Positions 1-8,606 of a stretch of 37,123 bases of DNA are shown one piece after another (within the stretch, counting starts at the first letter, position 1; the number at the start of each line of letters is the position of its first letter). Location of the stretch: contig JAFGKT010000033.1 in assembly GCA_016928435.1 (NCBI GenBank), positions 1 through 37,123 of the forward strand. Reading direction: 5' to 3'. Below the pieces are notes generated by a model. That model had not been told where the DNA came from and ran no database searches. It worked only from the letters and a program-made list of their open reading frames with translations. A program made the translations under genes and the position numbers. Origin of the DNA: Sedimentisphaerales bacterium (lineage in GTDB: Bacteria; Planctomycetota; Phycisphaerae; Sedimentisphaerales; SM23-30).

Positions 1-702
1 ATAAGTTTTTGATTAACAGGATGTTGACCAACGTAGCAAATGGGAAACGCACATAAAAAACAAGAAGTTTTGGGATAGTATTACGAATTTCGCGGATTGG
101 CGCGAATTTCAGATTAGCCAGGGGCGATGATTGGGCATACAAGGGATGGCTAGGAGTGCAATTAAGATTGGTTGTCGTCAACCACCCTTTAGCTACGCGA
201 AAGGGTGCCACCCGGCAAGAGGCACAATGGGTTGATCGGGGAGTGCAATGGAATTGGTGAGGTCCGGGGAGCCGGCAAGATGCCGGCGGTACGTGGTTGT
301 TGATGCAGGGCGAATCGCACTGGCAGATATTACATTTGGGGCTCTGATTGATTAGGGGTAGGCGGAGGGTGGTTTGGCGGGTCCAGCGAAAGGTGCTTAG
401 CCGTCATCTTCGCAGGGAAGATAAGTACTTTTTGGAAAAGTATTTACAGACAGGAAAATAATTCGTAATATTGCGAACTTTTGGGGCTTGAGGAGCGTAA
501 AATATAATGTATCCGGATACTGCAATTCACACCTAGAAACCACATTGTGAGCTAGAGAAAAACGCCCCTGATTGCATACAATTATCGCTTTGGCGACAAG
601 CAGCATCGCAAAAGACTGAATAAGGCCCGCCAAAATGGGAAATGGACAGGAATTTTACCAGGGTTATACCTCATTAAATTCAGCACTTATGGCATTTTTC
701 GC
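1..702. other. gene-poor intergenic region
   Basis: I see no convincing gene here. A 78-codon minus-strand frame at 397-633 has no recognisable domain and no ribosome binding site. The stretch contains a composite repeat block at 91-310 (separate entry). It also holds a short module at 335-358 (TTTGGGGCTCTGATTGATTA) that resembles 6131-6150. The first bases (about 5-25) contain a GATTAACAGGAT element of a kind often seen between genes. The right end leads into the promoter of the S8 protease. Confidence 0.6.
91..310. repeat. composite intergenic repeat, copy A
   Basis: This block aligns by eye with 21990-22190. Shared parts, in order: CGCGGATT, AGATTrGCCAGrGGCG, a hairpin at 183-207 (CACCCTTT / AAAGGGTG with a 9-nt loop) followed by CCACCCGG, and a second hairpin at 271-287 (GCCGGCA-AGA-TGCCGGC) followed by GGTACGTGGTTG. 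The conserved palindromes with more divergent spacers suggest a dispersed non-coding element and not a gene remnant. Function is unknown. Confidence 0.75.
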
Positions 703-731
703 TTCACAATCGCTTTTTATTGCAGTACAAT
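703..731 (+). promoter_or_regulatory. putative sigma70-type promoter for the S8 protease
   Basis: The -35 TTCACA (703-708) and -10 TACAAT (726-731) are separated by 17 nt, each one mismatch from consensus. Transcription would start near 738, just before the GAGGAG ribosome binding site at 754-759. Called by eye. Confidence 0.5.
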
Positions 732-763
732 AGGAGCAAAGTATATCTATATTGAGGAGAATA

Positions 764-793
764 ATGTTTTTGGAGACCGAAGTTTTGCAGTAA
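764..793 (+). CDS. possible 9-residue leader ORF before the S8 protease
   Basis: ATG at 764 lies 4 nt after a strong GAGGAG ribosome binding site (754-759) and opens a nine-codon frame (MFLETEVLQ) ending in TAA at 791-793. The protease TTG start is 4 nt further on and has no good binding site of its own. The arrangement fits a leader peptide whose translation delivers ribosomes to the protease start. It could also be chance, or a small indel that moved the native ATG out of frame. There is no homology evidence. Confidence 0.3.
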   Translation: MFLETEVLQ

Positions 794-797
794 GCAG

Positions 798-3700
798 TTG
801 ATAGGGAAGAAATTGATTCGTGCCCGAAACATTGGAATAAATATTCTATTATTGATGATTCTTACGGGCGTTCTGGGGGCCCAGGAGAATTCCGCTATTT
901 CTGCGCCTGGATCTTATGTTCCGGACGAGATCATCATCAAATTCCGTTCATCGGATAGTGGGGTTATAGGGGGATTGTCTGAGTCGAGCGTTTATGGGGT
1001 TACATCGGGGGCTGCGTCGCGACGTGAGGCGGTGCTTGAGAATCTGGGTCGGCGTTTTCAACTGGACAACGCGACGCAACTGGGACAGGGACGCCGGGGC
1101 CGGGCGGCGGTTGAAGTTCCGGGCGGGAGAACAGGCAGAGGCAGGTCTGGATATCAGGGGGCGAATTCACATGGATCAGCGGTTGGGTTGAACGGCAATT
1201 CACATCGTGGCATAGACGGGATGATGCGTTTGCGTTTTCGGCTGAGGTCTGGTGAAACGCTGGATGACATTCTGGAGATGTGCAATAACGATCCGGAGAT
1301 CGAGTACGCGGAGCGGAATTACATTGTTTCGGCATTTACGACGCCTAACGATCCTGATTTTGGGGAATTGTGGGCGATGAACAACGCCAACGACGCGGAC
1401 GTTGATGGGCCTGAAGGTTGGGAGATCGGTACGGGCAGCACAGACGTAGTGGTGGCGGTTATCGATACAGGCGTATATTACGAACACCGGGACTTGGCCG
1501 CGAATATGTGGTTCAACGAGGCAGAGCGTTACGGCGATCCGAATGTTGACGATGACAACAACGGGTTTGTTGACGACATATGGGGGTATGATTTCATAAA
1601 CGACGATGTTGATCCGAATGACGACAAAGGGCACGGTACACATTGCGCAGGCACCATCGCGGCGGTAGGAAACAACGGGGTTGACATCACGGGGGTTTGC
1701 TGGAACGCCCGCATAATGGCGGTGAAGTTTTTGGGTGCTGACGGCAGGGGCGACACCGCGGACGCCATCGAAGCGATTGTCTATGCGGTGGACAATGGTG
1801 CTGATATTTTGTCGAACAGTTGGGGAGGTGGTGGTGACGGATTCATTCCGCCTCCAGGCTGGCCCCAAGATTGGCCCCAATCTCTAAACGAAGCAGTGCA
1901 ATACGCTCATGACCAAGGTGTTGTTGTTGTTGCCGCGGCAGGCAACAATAAAAGCGACAATGAAACATACCCGGCAGCCTACGACAATGTTATTGCGGTG
2001 GCTGCGACGGACCAGGATGATCATCGAGCGACTTTCTCCAACTACGGCGATTGGGTGGATATCGCGGCGCCTGGGGTTGACATTCTTTCGTTGCGGGCGA
2101 TAGATGCCGACACATCCAACGTGATCGTATATAATGACTATTTGATGTTCGCCTCGGGGACATCAATGGCTTGTCCGCATGTCGCGGGGGCAGCGGCATT
2201 GCTGTTATCGATGGATCCTTGTATGACCGCGGAAGAGGTCGAGGATTTTCTGATTGATTCCGGTGATGACATTTCGGACACCGCGTCGGGGATTTGCCGG
2301 TCTAACAAAAGGCTAGTTCTGTTTACCAACTCCGTAGCATCACTCAGATTTCAGCAGGACTCATACACTTGCGCGAGTAATGTTTCGCTGCGTTTGGCAG
2401 ACCGGGACTTGATCGGGCAATCGACTCAGAGTGTGACTCTGGAGACGGCCGCGGGCGACTACGAGAACGCCAGCTTGAGCCATACGGGTATGGGGGTTTT
2501 CACAGGGACGTTTCCGACATCAGTGGGTGATCCAATTATAGGTGACGGGTATCTTCAACTAAGCAACGCCCTAATGATAACGGCTACTTATAGCGACGCC
2601 AATGAAGCGGGAACTGACTACTACGACATTACCGCCACGGCTATAGCGGACTGCAACTATCCGGTGGTGAACAATGTACACGTTGATGTTATGGGCGAGA
2701 ACCCGATTATAACTTTCCAGACCGATCAACCCACCACGGCAGTCGTACATTGCAGCACTCTGTGCTATGATCCATGCGCAGCTCAGTTCAGCGACTCAGT
2801 GATGGCGTTGGATCATATCATTGAGCTATCAGAAATAGAGCCGGATGTCAGTTATCACTTCACGATTCACGCGACCGACTTGGCAGGCAATACAGTAATA
2901 GACGATGCCAACAACGGCGAATGCTACACATTCAAGATCAATGACAATCCATTGGTATTCTACGTTCCCAGCCAATACGCTACGATCCAAGACGCTGTGA
3001 GCGCGGCTCCGGACGGAGGGACGATCCGGTTGGCTGACGGCACATACACCGGGCCGGGCAACCGCGATATTGAGCTGAATAATAGGACATTGACGATTAT
3101 CAGCGAGAATGGTCCGGAAAACTGCATTATCGACTGCGAAGGGAATCAATCGCAGGTACACCGAGCTTTCACTATCATAGGCGGCGGCGAATCCGACACG
3201 GTGATATCGAACATAACTATCGCCAATGGTTATGCTCCTCTGGAAGATATCGGCATGGACAGCGTCAAGAGAGCTGGGAGTGCTATATTCTGTCGCGATT
3301 CGAGTCCTTTGATATCCGGCTGTGTATTTAGCGGGAATACGGGTGATTACGGAACGATTGCTTGCTATGGTACCGCCGCAAACCCGCACATTGATGATTG
3401 TTCCATAACGGGCGGTATTTTGAGCGACGCAGGGGCTGGTACGGCGATATTCTGCGGGGGTGAGTCGAGGCCTTTGATTGAGAATTGCTCTATTACGCAC
3501 AACGCAGCGGACGCCGGCGTGATCGCTATTGTACAAGGTTCCATCGCGACGATACAGCAATGTTCGATCAAACATAACACCGGGATTGAATATGGCGGCG
3601 GGGTTTATATCGAGGACGCCAACGCGGTGATTGTGAATAGTATTATCGCGGACAACACGGCAGACTACGGCGCGGGGATTTTCGCTCATCAGAGTTATAC

Positions 3701-4385
3701 AATAATCGAGAACTGCACTTTTGGCGGTAACGCGGCTTCAGTGGCGGGCGGCGCGATGTTTATCGAAGGCAGTGAGATTGAACTGAGCAACAGTATTTTG
3801 TGGTACGACGAAGATCCAAACGCAAAAGAAATAGCGATGTTCAGTTATGAGAGTTTGCCTAGCAGCCTTGAAGTAAGCTATTGTGATATTCAAGGAGGCA
3901 GTAGCGGCATATACAGTCACGCATCATGTGAGCTTTATATGGGGGCGGGCATAATAGATGTGGAACCGATCTTTGTGCAACCACCGGATGGGAATACTGA
4001 TCCTAACGACTGGAATTTCCATCTGTCATCAGCGGCGGGCCGATGGCGGCCGGAATTTCATCAATGGGTTGCGGACGCGGAGACAAGTCCATGTATCGAC
4101 GCGGGCGACCCTTGCCAATCACCGGTCACGGAATTATGGCCTAATGGTCAACGGTCAAACATAGGGGCATACGGCTGCACGTTCGAGGCGAGCATGTCGT
4201 TGAGTACCCAGGGCAATATCGCGGACATGAACTATGACAATACTGTTGATATTGTTGACTTAGCGGAGTTCGTAAGTGAATGGCTGAGTTATGATCCGCT
4301 TTCGCCTCAGAACTTAGATCACGATCCGTGCGGAATAGTAAATCTGGAGGATTTTGTGATATTCCAGATGAACTATGATCCATAA
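798..4385 (+). CDS. secreted S8 (subtilisin-like) serine protease with beta-helix and dockerin-like tail
   Basis: A 1195-residue exported protease. Residues 1-28 form a signal peptide: basic start, then a hydrophobic run ending near GVLGA. About 40-180 is a fervidolysin-like propeptide. The subtilase domain (about 205-490) shows the full triad: D223 in VIDTG, H279 in GHGTHCAGT and S456 in GTSMACPHVAG, with oxyanion N383 in AAGNN. About 510-620 looks like an Ig-type domain and 645-735 resembles fibronectin III. A right-handed parallel beta-helix (pectin-lyase-like) spans about 720-1120. The last 55 residues (DMNYDNTVDIVDLAEF, then a second DHDPCGIVNLEDF) form a dockerin-like pair, common in planctomycete secreted proteins. 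The start is TTG at 798, chosen because it gives a clean signal peptide; it follows a short leader ORF. The likely role is extracellular protein degradation or surface processing; the substrate is unknown. Confidence 0.93.
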   Translation: MIGKKLIRARNIGINILLLMILTGVLGAQENSAISAPGSYVPDEIIIKFRSSDSGVIGGLSESSVYGVTSGAASRREAVLENLGRRFQLDNATQLGQGRRGRAAVEVPGGRTGRGRSGYQGANSHGSAVGLNGNSHRGIDGMMRLRFRLRSGETLDDILEMCNNDPEIEYAERNYIVSAFTTPNDPDFGELWAMNNANDADVDGPEGWEIGTGSTDVVVAVIDTGVYYEHRDLAANMWFNEAERYGDPNVDDDNNGFVDDIWGYDFINDDVDPNDDKGHGTHCAGTIAAVGNNGVDITGVCWNARIMAVKFLGADGRGDTADAIEAIVYAVDNGADILSNSWGGGGDGFIPPPGWPQDWPQSLNEAVQYAHDQGVVVVAAAGNNKSDNETYPAAYDNVIAVAATDQDDHRATFSNYGDWVDIAAPGVDILSLRAIDADTSNVIVYNDYLMFASGTSMACPHVAGAAALLLSMDPCMTAEEVEDFLIDSGDDISDTASGICRSNKRLVLFTNSVASLRFQQDSYTCASNVSLRLADRDLIGQSTQSVTLETAAGDYENASLSHTGMGVFTGTFPTSVGDPIIGDGYLQLSNALMITATYSDANEAGTDYYDITATAIADCNYPVVNNVHVDVMGENPIITFQTDQPTTAVVHCSTLCYDPCAAQFSDSVMALDHIIELSEIEPDVSYHFTIHATDLAGNTVIDDANNGECYTFKINDNPLVFYVPSQYATIQDAVSAAPDGGTIRLADGTYTGPGNRDIELNNRTLTIISENGPENCIIDCEGNQSQVHRAFTIIGGGESDTVISNITIANGYAPLEDIGMDSVKRAGSAIFCRDSSPLISGCVFSGNTGDYGTIACYGTAANPHIDDCSITGGILSDAGAGTAIFCGGESRPLIENCSITHNAADAGVIAIVQGSIATIQQCSIKHNTGIEYGGGVYIEDANAVIVNSIIADNTADYGAGIFAHQSYTIIENCTFGGNAASVAGGAMFIEGSEIELSNSILWYDEDPNAKEIAMFSYESLPSSLEVSYCDIQGGSSGIYSHASCELYMGAGIIDVEPIFVQPPDGNTDPNDWNFHLSSAAGRWRPEFHQWVADAETSPCIDAGDPCQSPVTELWPNGQRSNIGAYGCTFEASMSLSTQGNIADMNYDNTVDIVDLAEFVSEWLSYDPLSPQNLDHDPCGIVNLEDFVIFQMNYDP

Positions 4386-4500
4386 GCGGGCTTGTCTTGG
4401 GCGGGAATGACACGAGCATTTCGGTCAGTTTCAGAATTTTAGTTTTCCCCTTCTTCTTATCATCAATATTGAATCGGCCCAATAGCGGCATCAGAGAATC

Positions 4501-5907
4501 ATGCAAATCAAAATCACCTTCCTGGGCGCAGCCCAAAACGTAACAGGCTCTCGGTATCTAGTGCAGACAAACGGTACGACCATTTTGGTTGACTGTGGTC
4601 TCTATCAAGAACGTGAATTCGCGGATCGCAACTGGGATCCTTTTCCTATCGCTCCTCAATCAATAGACGCGGTGCTTTTGACGCACGCTCACTTGGATCA
4701 TTGTGGATTGATACCAAAGCTGGTCAAGGAAGGTTTCGCGGGGAAGATTTACGCTACAGACGCGACGGCTGAGATAGCGCAGATTGTGCTATTGGACAGC
4801 GGTCATCTGCAAGAAGAAGACGCGGCGTTCAAGATCAAGCGTCACAAAAAGCAAGGTCACACTCCGCCACGTCCGGTTCAGCCCTTGTACACAGTTGAAG
4901 ACGCGGCAGCTTGCGAAGCGTTTTTTGCGCCGGTGCGGTATAATCAAGAAACTAAGGTGGCAGAGGGGATAAGCGCGACGTTTTATGATGCTGGGCACAT
5001 ATTAGGGTCTTCGATGGTTAAGGTTCGTGTGCAGGCTGACGGGCAGAAGCGTACGATACTGTTTTCGGGGGATGTTGGGCGTTGGGATCGGCCGATCTTG
5101 CGTGATCCGACATGTTTTGAACACGCTGATTACATCGTTACGGAATCGACTTACGGAGATCGACTGCACGAAACGGTGACTGATATTAAGGATCGTTTAT
5201 CAGAGGTGATACTGGACGCGCAGGCCTCGCGAGGCAACATTGTTATACCGAGCTTTTCGATAGAACGGTCACAGGACATATTATATTACCTGAATGAGAT
5301 TGTGCTGGAGGAACGTGTGCCGCCGATCACGACGTTTCTGGATAGTCCCATGGCGATCGCAGTAACAAAGGTGTTCCAAGATCATCCGGAAATGTTTGAC
5401 AGACAGATGAATCATCATATTGAAAACAACCATAGTCCATTCAATCTGCCTGGGTTGACGATGACTCGCACGACGAACGAATCTAAGGCGATAAACACGA
5501 TAAGCGGTACGGCGATTATAATCGCTGGGTCGGGCATGTGTACGGGCGGACGAGTGAAACATCATTTGGTGAACAATATCTCTCGGCCGGAATGCACAAT
5601 ACTGTTTCCTGGATACCAGGCTCGGGGCACTTTGGGGCGGATAATACTTGAGGGTGCCAAGGAGGTGCGTATCTTGGGTCAGATACGCGAGGTGAAAGCG
5701 AAGATTGTGCGGATACACGGGTTTAGCGGCCATGCCGACCGGGATGAGTTGTGTAAGTGGCTGGGGTGCGTCGATAACTCTCCCAAGCGGGTGTTCATAA
5801 CTCACGGCGAAACAGAAGTCGCGCAGTCGTTCGCGAAACATGTGCATGAGAAATTTGGATGGGAAACGAGTGTGCCAAGCTATAAAGAGAGCGTGGTACT
5901 GGATTGA
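4501..5907 (+). CDS. MBL-fold beta-CASP RNA-processing nuclease
   Basis: 468 residues, typical of bacterial CPSF73-like beta-CASP ribonucleases. The metal site is visible: THAHLDH at 61-67, a DAGHILGSS histidine, SGDVGRWDRP, ESTYGDR, and in the C-terminal part SGHADRDEL and FITHGE. The beta-CASP segment is marked by PSFSIERSQDILYYL and AGSGMCTGGRVKHHL. Such enzymes cut or trim RNA in the cytoplasm with two zinc ions. The sequence is of the shorter family with an RNA-specificity motif and lacks the long C-terminal domain of RNase J. The gene follows the protease by 115 nt and may be transcribed separately. No clear ribosome binding site precedes the ATG. Family is certain; the RNA substrate is not. 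Confidence 0.92.
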   Translation: MQIKITFLGAAQNVTGSRYLVQTNGTTILVDCGLYQEREFADRNWDPFPIAPQSIDAVLLTHAHLDHCGLIPKLVKEGFAGKIYATDATAEIAQIVLLDSGHLQEEDAAFKIKRHKKQGHTPPRPVQPLYTVEDAAACEAFFAPVRYNQETKVAEGISATFYDAGHILGSSMVKVRVQADGQKRTILFSGDVGRWDRPILRDPTCFEHADYIVTESTYGDRLHETVTDIKDRLSEVILDAQASRGNIVIPSFSIERSQDILYYLNEIVLEERVPPITTFLDSPMAIAVTKVFQDHPEMFDRQMNHHIENNHSPFNLPGLTMTRTTNESKAINTISGTAIIIAGSGMCTGGRVKHHLVNNISRPECTILFPGYQARGTLGRIILEGAKEVRILGQIREVKAKIVRIHGFSGHADRDELCKWLGCVDNSPKRVFITHGETEVAQSFAKHVHEKFGWETSVPSYKESVVLD

Positions 5908-6089
5908 TGGTGCGAATCGCACGGATAGATTGACCGAAGATATACAGTAGGGAAAACACGTTCCCGTTGGTCACTGCAAAAATGAAGGCCTAGAGTCAGG
6001 GAACCGCGTGGGTAACTTTGAACAAAATGTTCAAAATTACCCACCCTACGAACCGGATTGCTGGTGCGAATCGCACGGATAAATTAACC
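5901..6089. repeat. intergenic repeat cluster: two 35-bp direct repeats around a 17-bp-stem hairpin
   Basis: A 35-bp sequence at 5901-5935 recurs at 6055-6089 with three internal differences. Both copies contain the palindrome GTGCGAATCGCAC (5910-5922 and 6064-6076). Between them lies a long inverted repeat: arm GTGGGTAACTTTGAACA at 6008-6024, loop AAA, and a right arm at 6028-6044 with a single mismatch. A degenerate copy of that inverted repeat occurs at 20155-20197. The first direct repeat starts inside the last codons of the nuclease gene and includes its stop codon. Confidence 0.8.
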
Positions 6090-6179
6090 ATTGATAGGCG
6101 GTTGGTCGGGGAGAAATCCCGGCGCTTACGCTTTGGGCTCTGTTTGATTATGGGGGGGGGGAGCGGTTGTTGGGTGAGC
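6090..6179. other. short intergenic tail with a ten-G homopolymer
   Basis: This stretch contains a module (6131-6150) similar to 335-354, followed by ten consecutive G residues at 6152-6161. No gene is seen. The AraC-type gene ends just to the right, so no terminator is obvious for it here. Confidence 0.5.
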
Positions 6180-6989
6180 TTATAGGCGGATGGTTTTGCG
6201 GTAGGTTGCTGGGGGTACGGTCATATAACGGGCGAATACACGGGAGAAATGAAAGCGATTGGAGAAGCCAGTCTGGGCTGCGATCTGGTCGATTGAATCG
6301 TCAGAGAACACGAGGCGTTGGGCGGCGGAGGCAACGCGGCGTTCCTGAACATACTTAGCGGGGCTTTGGTGCATTTCGCGACTGAATGAACGAATAAAGT
6401 GGCTGGTGCTTTGATGGCAGAGATCGGCTAGGAGTTCGTTCTCAAGGGGCATATTGAGATGGTCGTCGATATAGCGGAACAAATGGGAGAAGCGGGACTG
6501 GGCGACGGTTGACCGGGACAAGTAAGCGGTGTCAGCAGTGCTTAGGGAATCGAGTAAAGCGCTGAATTGCTGCATAACGATGGCGTTGGCTCGACAGAGT
6601 TGAGAAGTGTGGTTTGGTGTTTTAGGGGTAATTTGCGCAACACATTTATCGAAATCGACATTCTGGGCGACTCGCACAGGAGCGTTGAACACTCGGCGTA
6701 CCGCTGGGCCTGACAAGCCGACAATATCGAAATGGATATAGAAATGTTTGACGGGGCTCTCGTTGATACAGGAGAAATGTATCCAAGCGGGCACAAACCA
6801 GAATTCGCCGCGTTTTAGGACGTGTTTTAGGCCGTTGCATCCAACGGCGGATCCATCAGAACCGCTGAGATAAAGACGCCAATAACTAGAGTAGGTGTCG
6901 GGAGTATTCCATTTGTGATCGATGGTAGTGACATCGACACAGAGCAAACGGATATGAATCTGCTGATCGACGGACAGCGGATTATTCAT
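6180..6989 (-). CDS. AraC-family transcriptional regulator
   Basis: 269 residues. The N-terminal half (about 20-110) looks like the cupin-type effector domain of AraC proteins (LKRGEFWFVPAWIHF and surrounding strands). The last 100 residues are the double helix-turn-helix DNA-binding domain: a first HTH around LLADLCHQSTSHFIRSFSREM, then the family signature IDQIAAQTGFSNRFHFSRVF and PPATYRK at the end. It is expected to bind a small molecule and activate or repress local genes. It starts 6 nt after the stop of the upstream thioesterase gene, so the two are almost certainly co-transcribed. The effector and targets cannot be read from the sequence. Confidence 0.93.
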   Translation of the reverse strand: MNNPLSVDQQIHIRLLCVDVTTIDHKWNTPDTYSSYWRLYLSGSDGSAVGCNGLKHVLKRGEFWFVPAWIHFSCINESPVKHFYIHFDIVGLSGPAVRRVFNAPVRVAQNVDFDKCVAQITPKTPNHTSQLCRANAIVMQQFSALLDSLSTADTAYLSRSTVAQSRFSHLFRYIDDHLNMPLENELLADLCHQSTSHFIRSFSREMHQSPAKYVQERRVASAAQRLVFSDDSIDQIAAQTGFSNRFHFSRVFARYMTVPPATYRKTIRL

Positions 6990-6995
6990 GGCATT

Positions 6996-7427
6996 TTACT
7001 CAAGAGAAAAGAATTCGGAGATTGGGTTCTTTTTGCGGTAGGCGAGGCCCTGAAAGGACGATACGACATCTCCGGCGTCATCGGTGACCTCGATTATATA
7101 GGTTCCGAGTTTGGGGTTGACGGCGACCTCGCGAGCTTCGGCATATAGGGTGCCTTTGGCAACAGCTTTCATATAAGTGATGCTGATTTCGACGGCGACG
7201 GCAACTGTGCCATGGGAGTTGGAGGCGGCGGCGAAGGCGAGGTCGGCGAGAGTAAATATGGCGCCGCCTTGGACGATATTAACGCCGTTAAGGTGCTGGT
7301 CTTTTACCTCTAAAGAGCATTTGGCGTAACCAGGTTTGATTTCTAAGATATCGATTCCGGCGGCTTTGGCGAAACGATCTCGCTGGAGAAAAAACTGTTT
7401 CAACTGTTCCAATTCGGCTGAAGTCAT
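6996..7427 (-). CDS. PaaI-family hotdog-fold acyl-CoA thioesterase
   Basis: 143 residues, normal for a single hotdog domain. The family signature is clear around residues 47-70: HLNGVNIVQGGAIFTLADLA, with the GG and the following aspartate that forms the active site in PaaI/YbgC-like enzymes. Later strands (VAVAVEISITYMKA; GTLYAEAREV) match the fold. Such proteins hydrolyse acyl- or aryl-CoA thioesters, often phenylacetyl-CoA-type intermediates, in the cytoplasm. An AGGG ribosome binding site sits 7 nt before the ATG. It lies directly upstream of an AraC regulator in the same transcript. The specific substrate is not predictable. Confidence 0.92.
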   Translation of the reverse strand: MTSAELEQLKQFFLQRDRFAKAAGIDILEIKPGYAKCSLEVKDQHLNGVNIVQGGAIFTLADLAFAAASNSHGTVAVAVEISITYMKAVAKGTLYAEAREVAVNPKLGTYIIEVTDDAGDVVSSFQGLAYRKKNPISEFFSLE

Positions 7428-7477
7428 AATAGAACCCTACTTGTGGACTCGCCTTCGGCGAAGCTGTTTTTGCCTGG

Positions 7478-7497
7478 ATTCCCGCCTGCGCGGGAAT
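7478..7497. repeat. hairpin repeat ATTCCCGC-CTGC-GCGGGAAT
   Basis: An 8-bp perfect stem with a 4-nt loop, followed by GACACG, lies in the 99-nt gap between proB and the thioesterase gene. The sequence TGGATTCCCGCCTGCGCGGG is a common dispersed intergenic element in many bacteria. Part of it (GCGGGAATGACACG) recurs at about 4401-4414 after the protease gene. It could act as a terminator for proB, but no T-run follows on the minus strand. Confidence 0.6.
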
Positions 7498-7526
7498 GAC
7501 ACGTTTTTTTCGAGCAGACGGACTAA

Positions 7527-8606
7527 CTAATCCAACAATACCATATCGTTAAGATGGATAACGGTTTTGCGTTTGGGCAGAGATTGGTTTTTGGCTTCAA
7601 GCAACCGGCGTATATCGGCGGCTGACATTCGCGCGACGCCTTTAGCGGCATTGGCGATAGTGACAACATCACCGGCGTTGAAGTTACCTTTGCATCCGGT
7701 TACTCCGACAAGAAGCAGGCTTCGATGATTACGGAGTGCCTCGACGGCGCCGGGGTCGATTTCGATGGTGCCTTGGGAATGAGAGTTAAGAATCCATCGT
7801 TTGCGGTTACTTAGTCGGCGTCGGGGCAGGAATAGGGTACCGATATTTTGTCCTTGGACGATTTTAAGGGCGACGTCAGCGGTTCGGCCGTTCGCGAGTA
7901 CGACTTTGCATCCGCTATCCGCGGCGATACGGATAGCGTTTATTTTGCTTTCCATTCCGCCGGTGGCAAATTGGGAGCCGGCCTTGCCTGCCATAGCAGC
8001 GATTTCGTCGGTGATTTCGGGGACGAGCGATATTAGTTGAGCTTCGCTATTCTTGGCTGGGTTGCTATCGTATAAGCCGTCAACATCGGTGAGTACGATA
8101 AGCAGCTCAGCGTCAATCTTGCTGGCGACGAGGGCGCTGAGGCGATCGTTGTCGCCGAAGGCCAGATCGATTTCGTCGATGGATACACAGTCGTTTTCGT
8201 TGATGATGGGTACGATGTTCAGCGAGAGCAGTTGTTCGACGGCGTTCTTGAGGTTGACATAGTACTTGCGGTAACTCATGATACGATTGGTGAGCAGCAC
8301 CTGCGCGACTTTTTGGTCGTGTTCACTAAAAGCCTTTTGATACTCGTGCATAAGTATGCCCTGGCCCACGGCAGCGCAGGCTTGGCGCATTTTGACATCT
8401 TTGACACGGGTTTTTATGCCTAGGGTTTTAGCGCCCATTCCGATAGCTCCGCTGGTGACCAATATTACCTGTCGGTTTTGGGCGACCAGTTGAGAGATTT
8501 GATGGGCGACGCGGCGCAGCAGGGAGGTATCGACACCGGATGAGTCGGTTAGGACGTTGGTGCCGACTTTTATGACAATGCGTTTGGTTTGGGAAAAATC
8601 TCTCAT
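7527..8606 (-). CDS. proB: glutamate 5-kinase (first step of proline synthesis)
   Basis: 359 residues, full length for ProB with the PUA domain. It phosphorylates glutamate to gamma-glutamyl phosphate, the substrate of ProA, which is encoded at 10185-11510 on the same strand. The amino-acid kinase domain (about 8-250) shows VIKVGTNVL, VTSGAIGMG, INENDCVS, FGDNDRLSA, LLIVLTDVDGLY and the ATGGMESKINA segment. A C-terminal PUA domain follows (about 275-350). The start codon overlaps the stop of the upstream glycosyltransferase gene (ATGA, 8603-8606), so it is translationally coupled to that gene. Feedback inhibition by proline is known for the family and not tested here. Confidence 0.97.
   Translation of the reverse strand: MRDFSQTKRIVIKVGTNVLTDSSGVDTSLLRRVAHQISQLVAQNRQVILVTSGAIGMGAKTLGIKTRVKDVKMRQACAAVGQGILMHEYQKAFSEHDQKVAQVLLTNRIMSYRKYYVNLKNAVEQLLSLNIVPIINENDCVSIDEIDLAFGDNDRLSALVASKIDAELLIVLTDVDGLYDSNPAKNSEAQLISLVPEITDEIAAMAGKAGSQFATGGMESKINAIRIAADSGCKVVLANGRTADVALKIVQGQNIGTLFLPRRRLSNRKRWILNSHSQGTIEIDPGAVEALRNHRSLLLVGVTGCKGNFNAGDVVTIANAAKGVARMSAADIRRLLEAKNQSLPKRKTVIHLNDMVLLD

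Noticed and set aside
397-633. 78-codon minus-strand ORF in the left intergenic region
   Set aside because: No domain, no ribosome binding site, and composition unlike the neighbouring genes; it lies in a repeat-bearing gap.
2829-3689. 286-codon minus-strand ORF opposite the protease beta-helix
   Set aside because: Antisense shadow created by the codon pattern of the repetitive beta-helix.
5908-5935. tRNA gene suggested by GTGCGAATCGC
   Set aside because: It is a plain palindrome repeated at 6064; no acceptor stem or anticodon arm can be drawn.
6152-6161. Ten-G tract as a phase-variation switch
   Set aside because: It is in an intergenic gap, downstream of the AraC gene's stop codon and not in a promoter, so slippage would have no evident effect; an assembly error is also possible.
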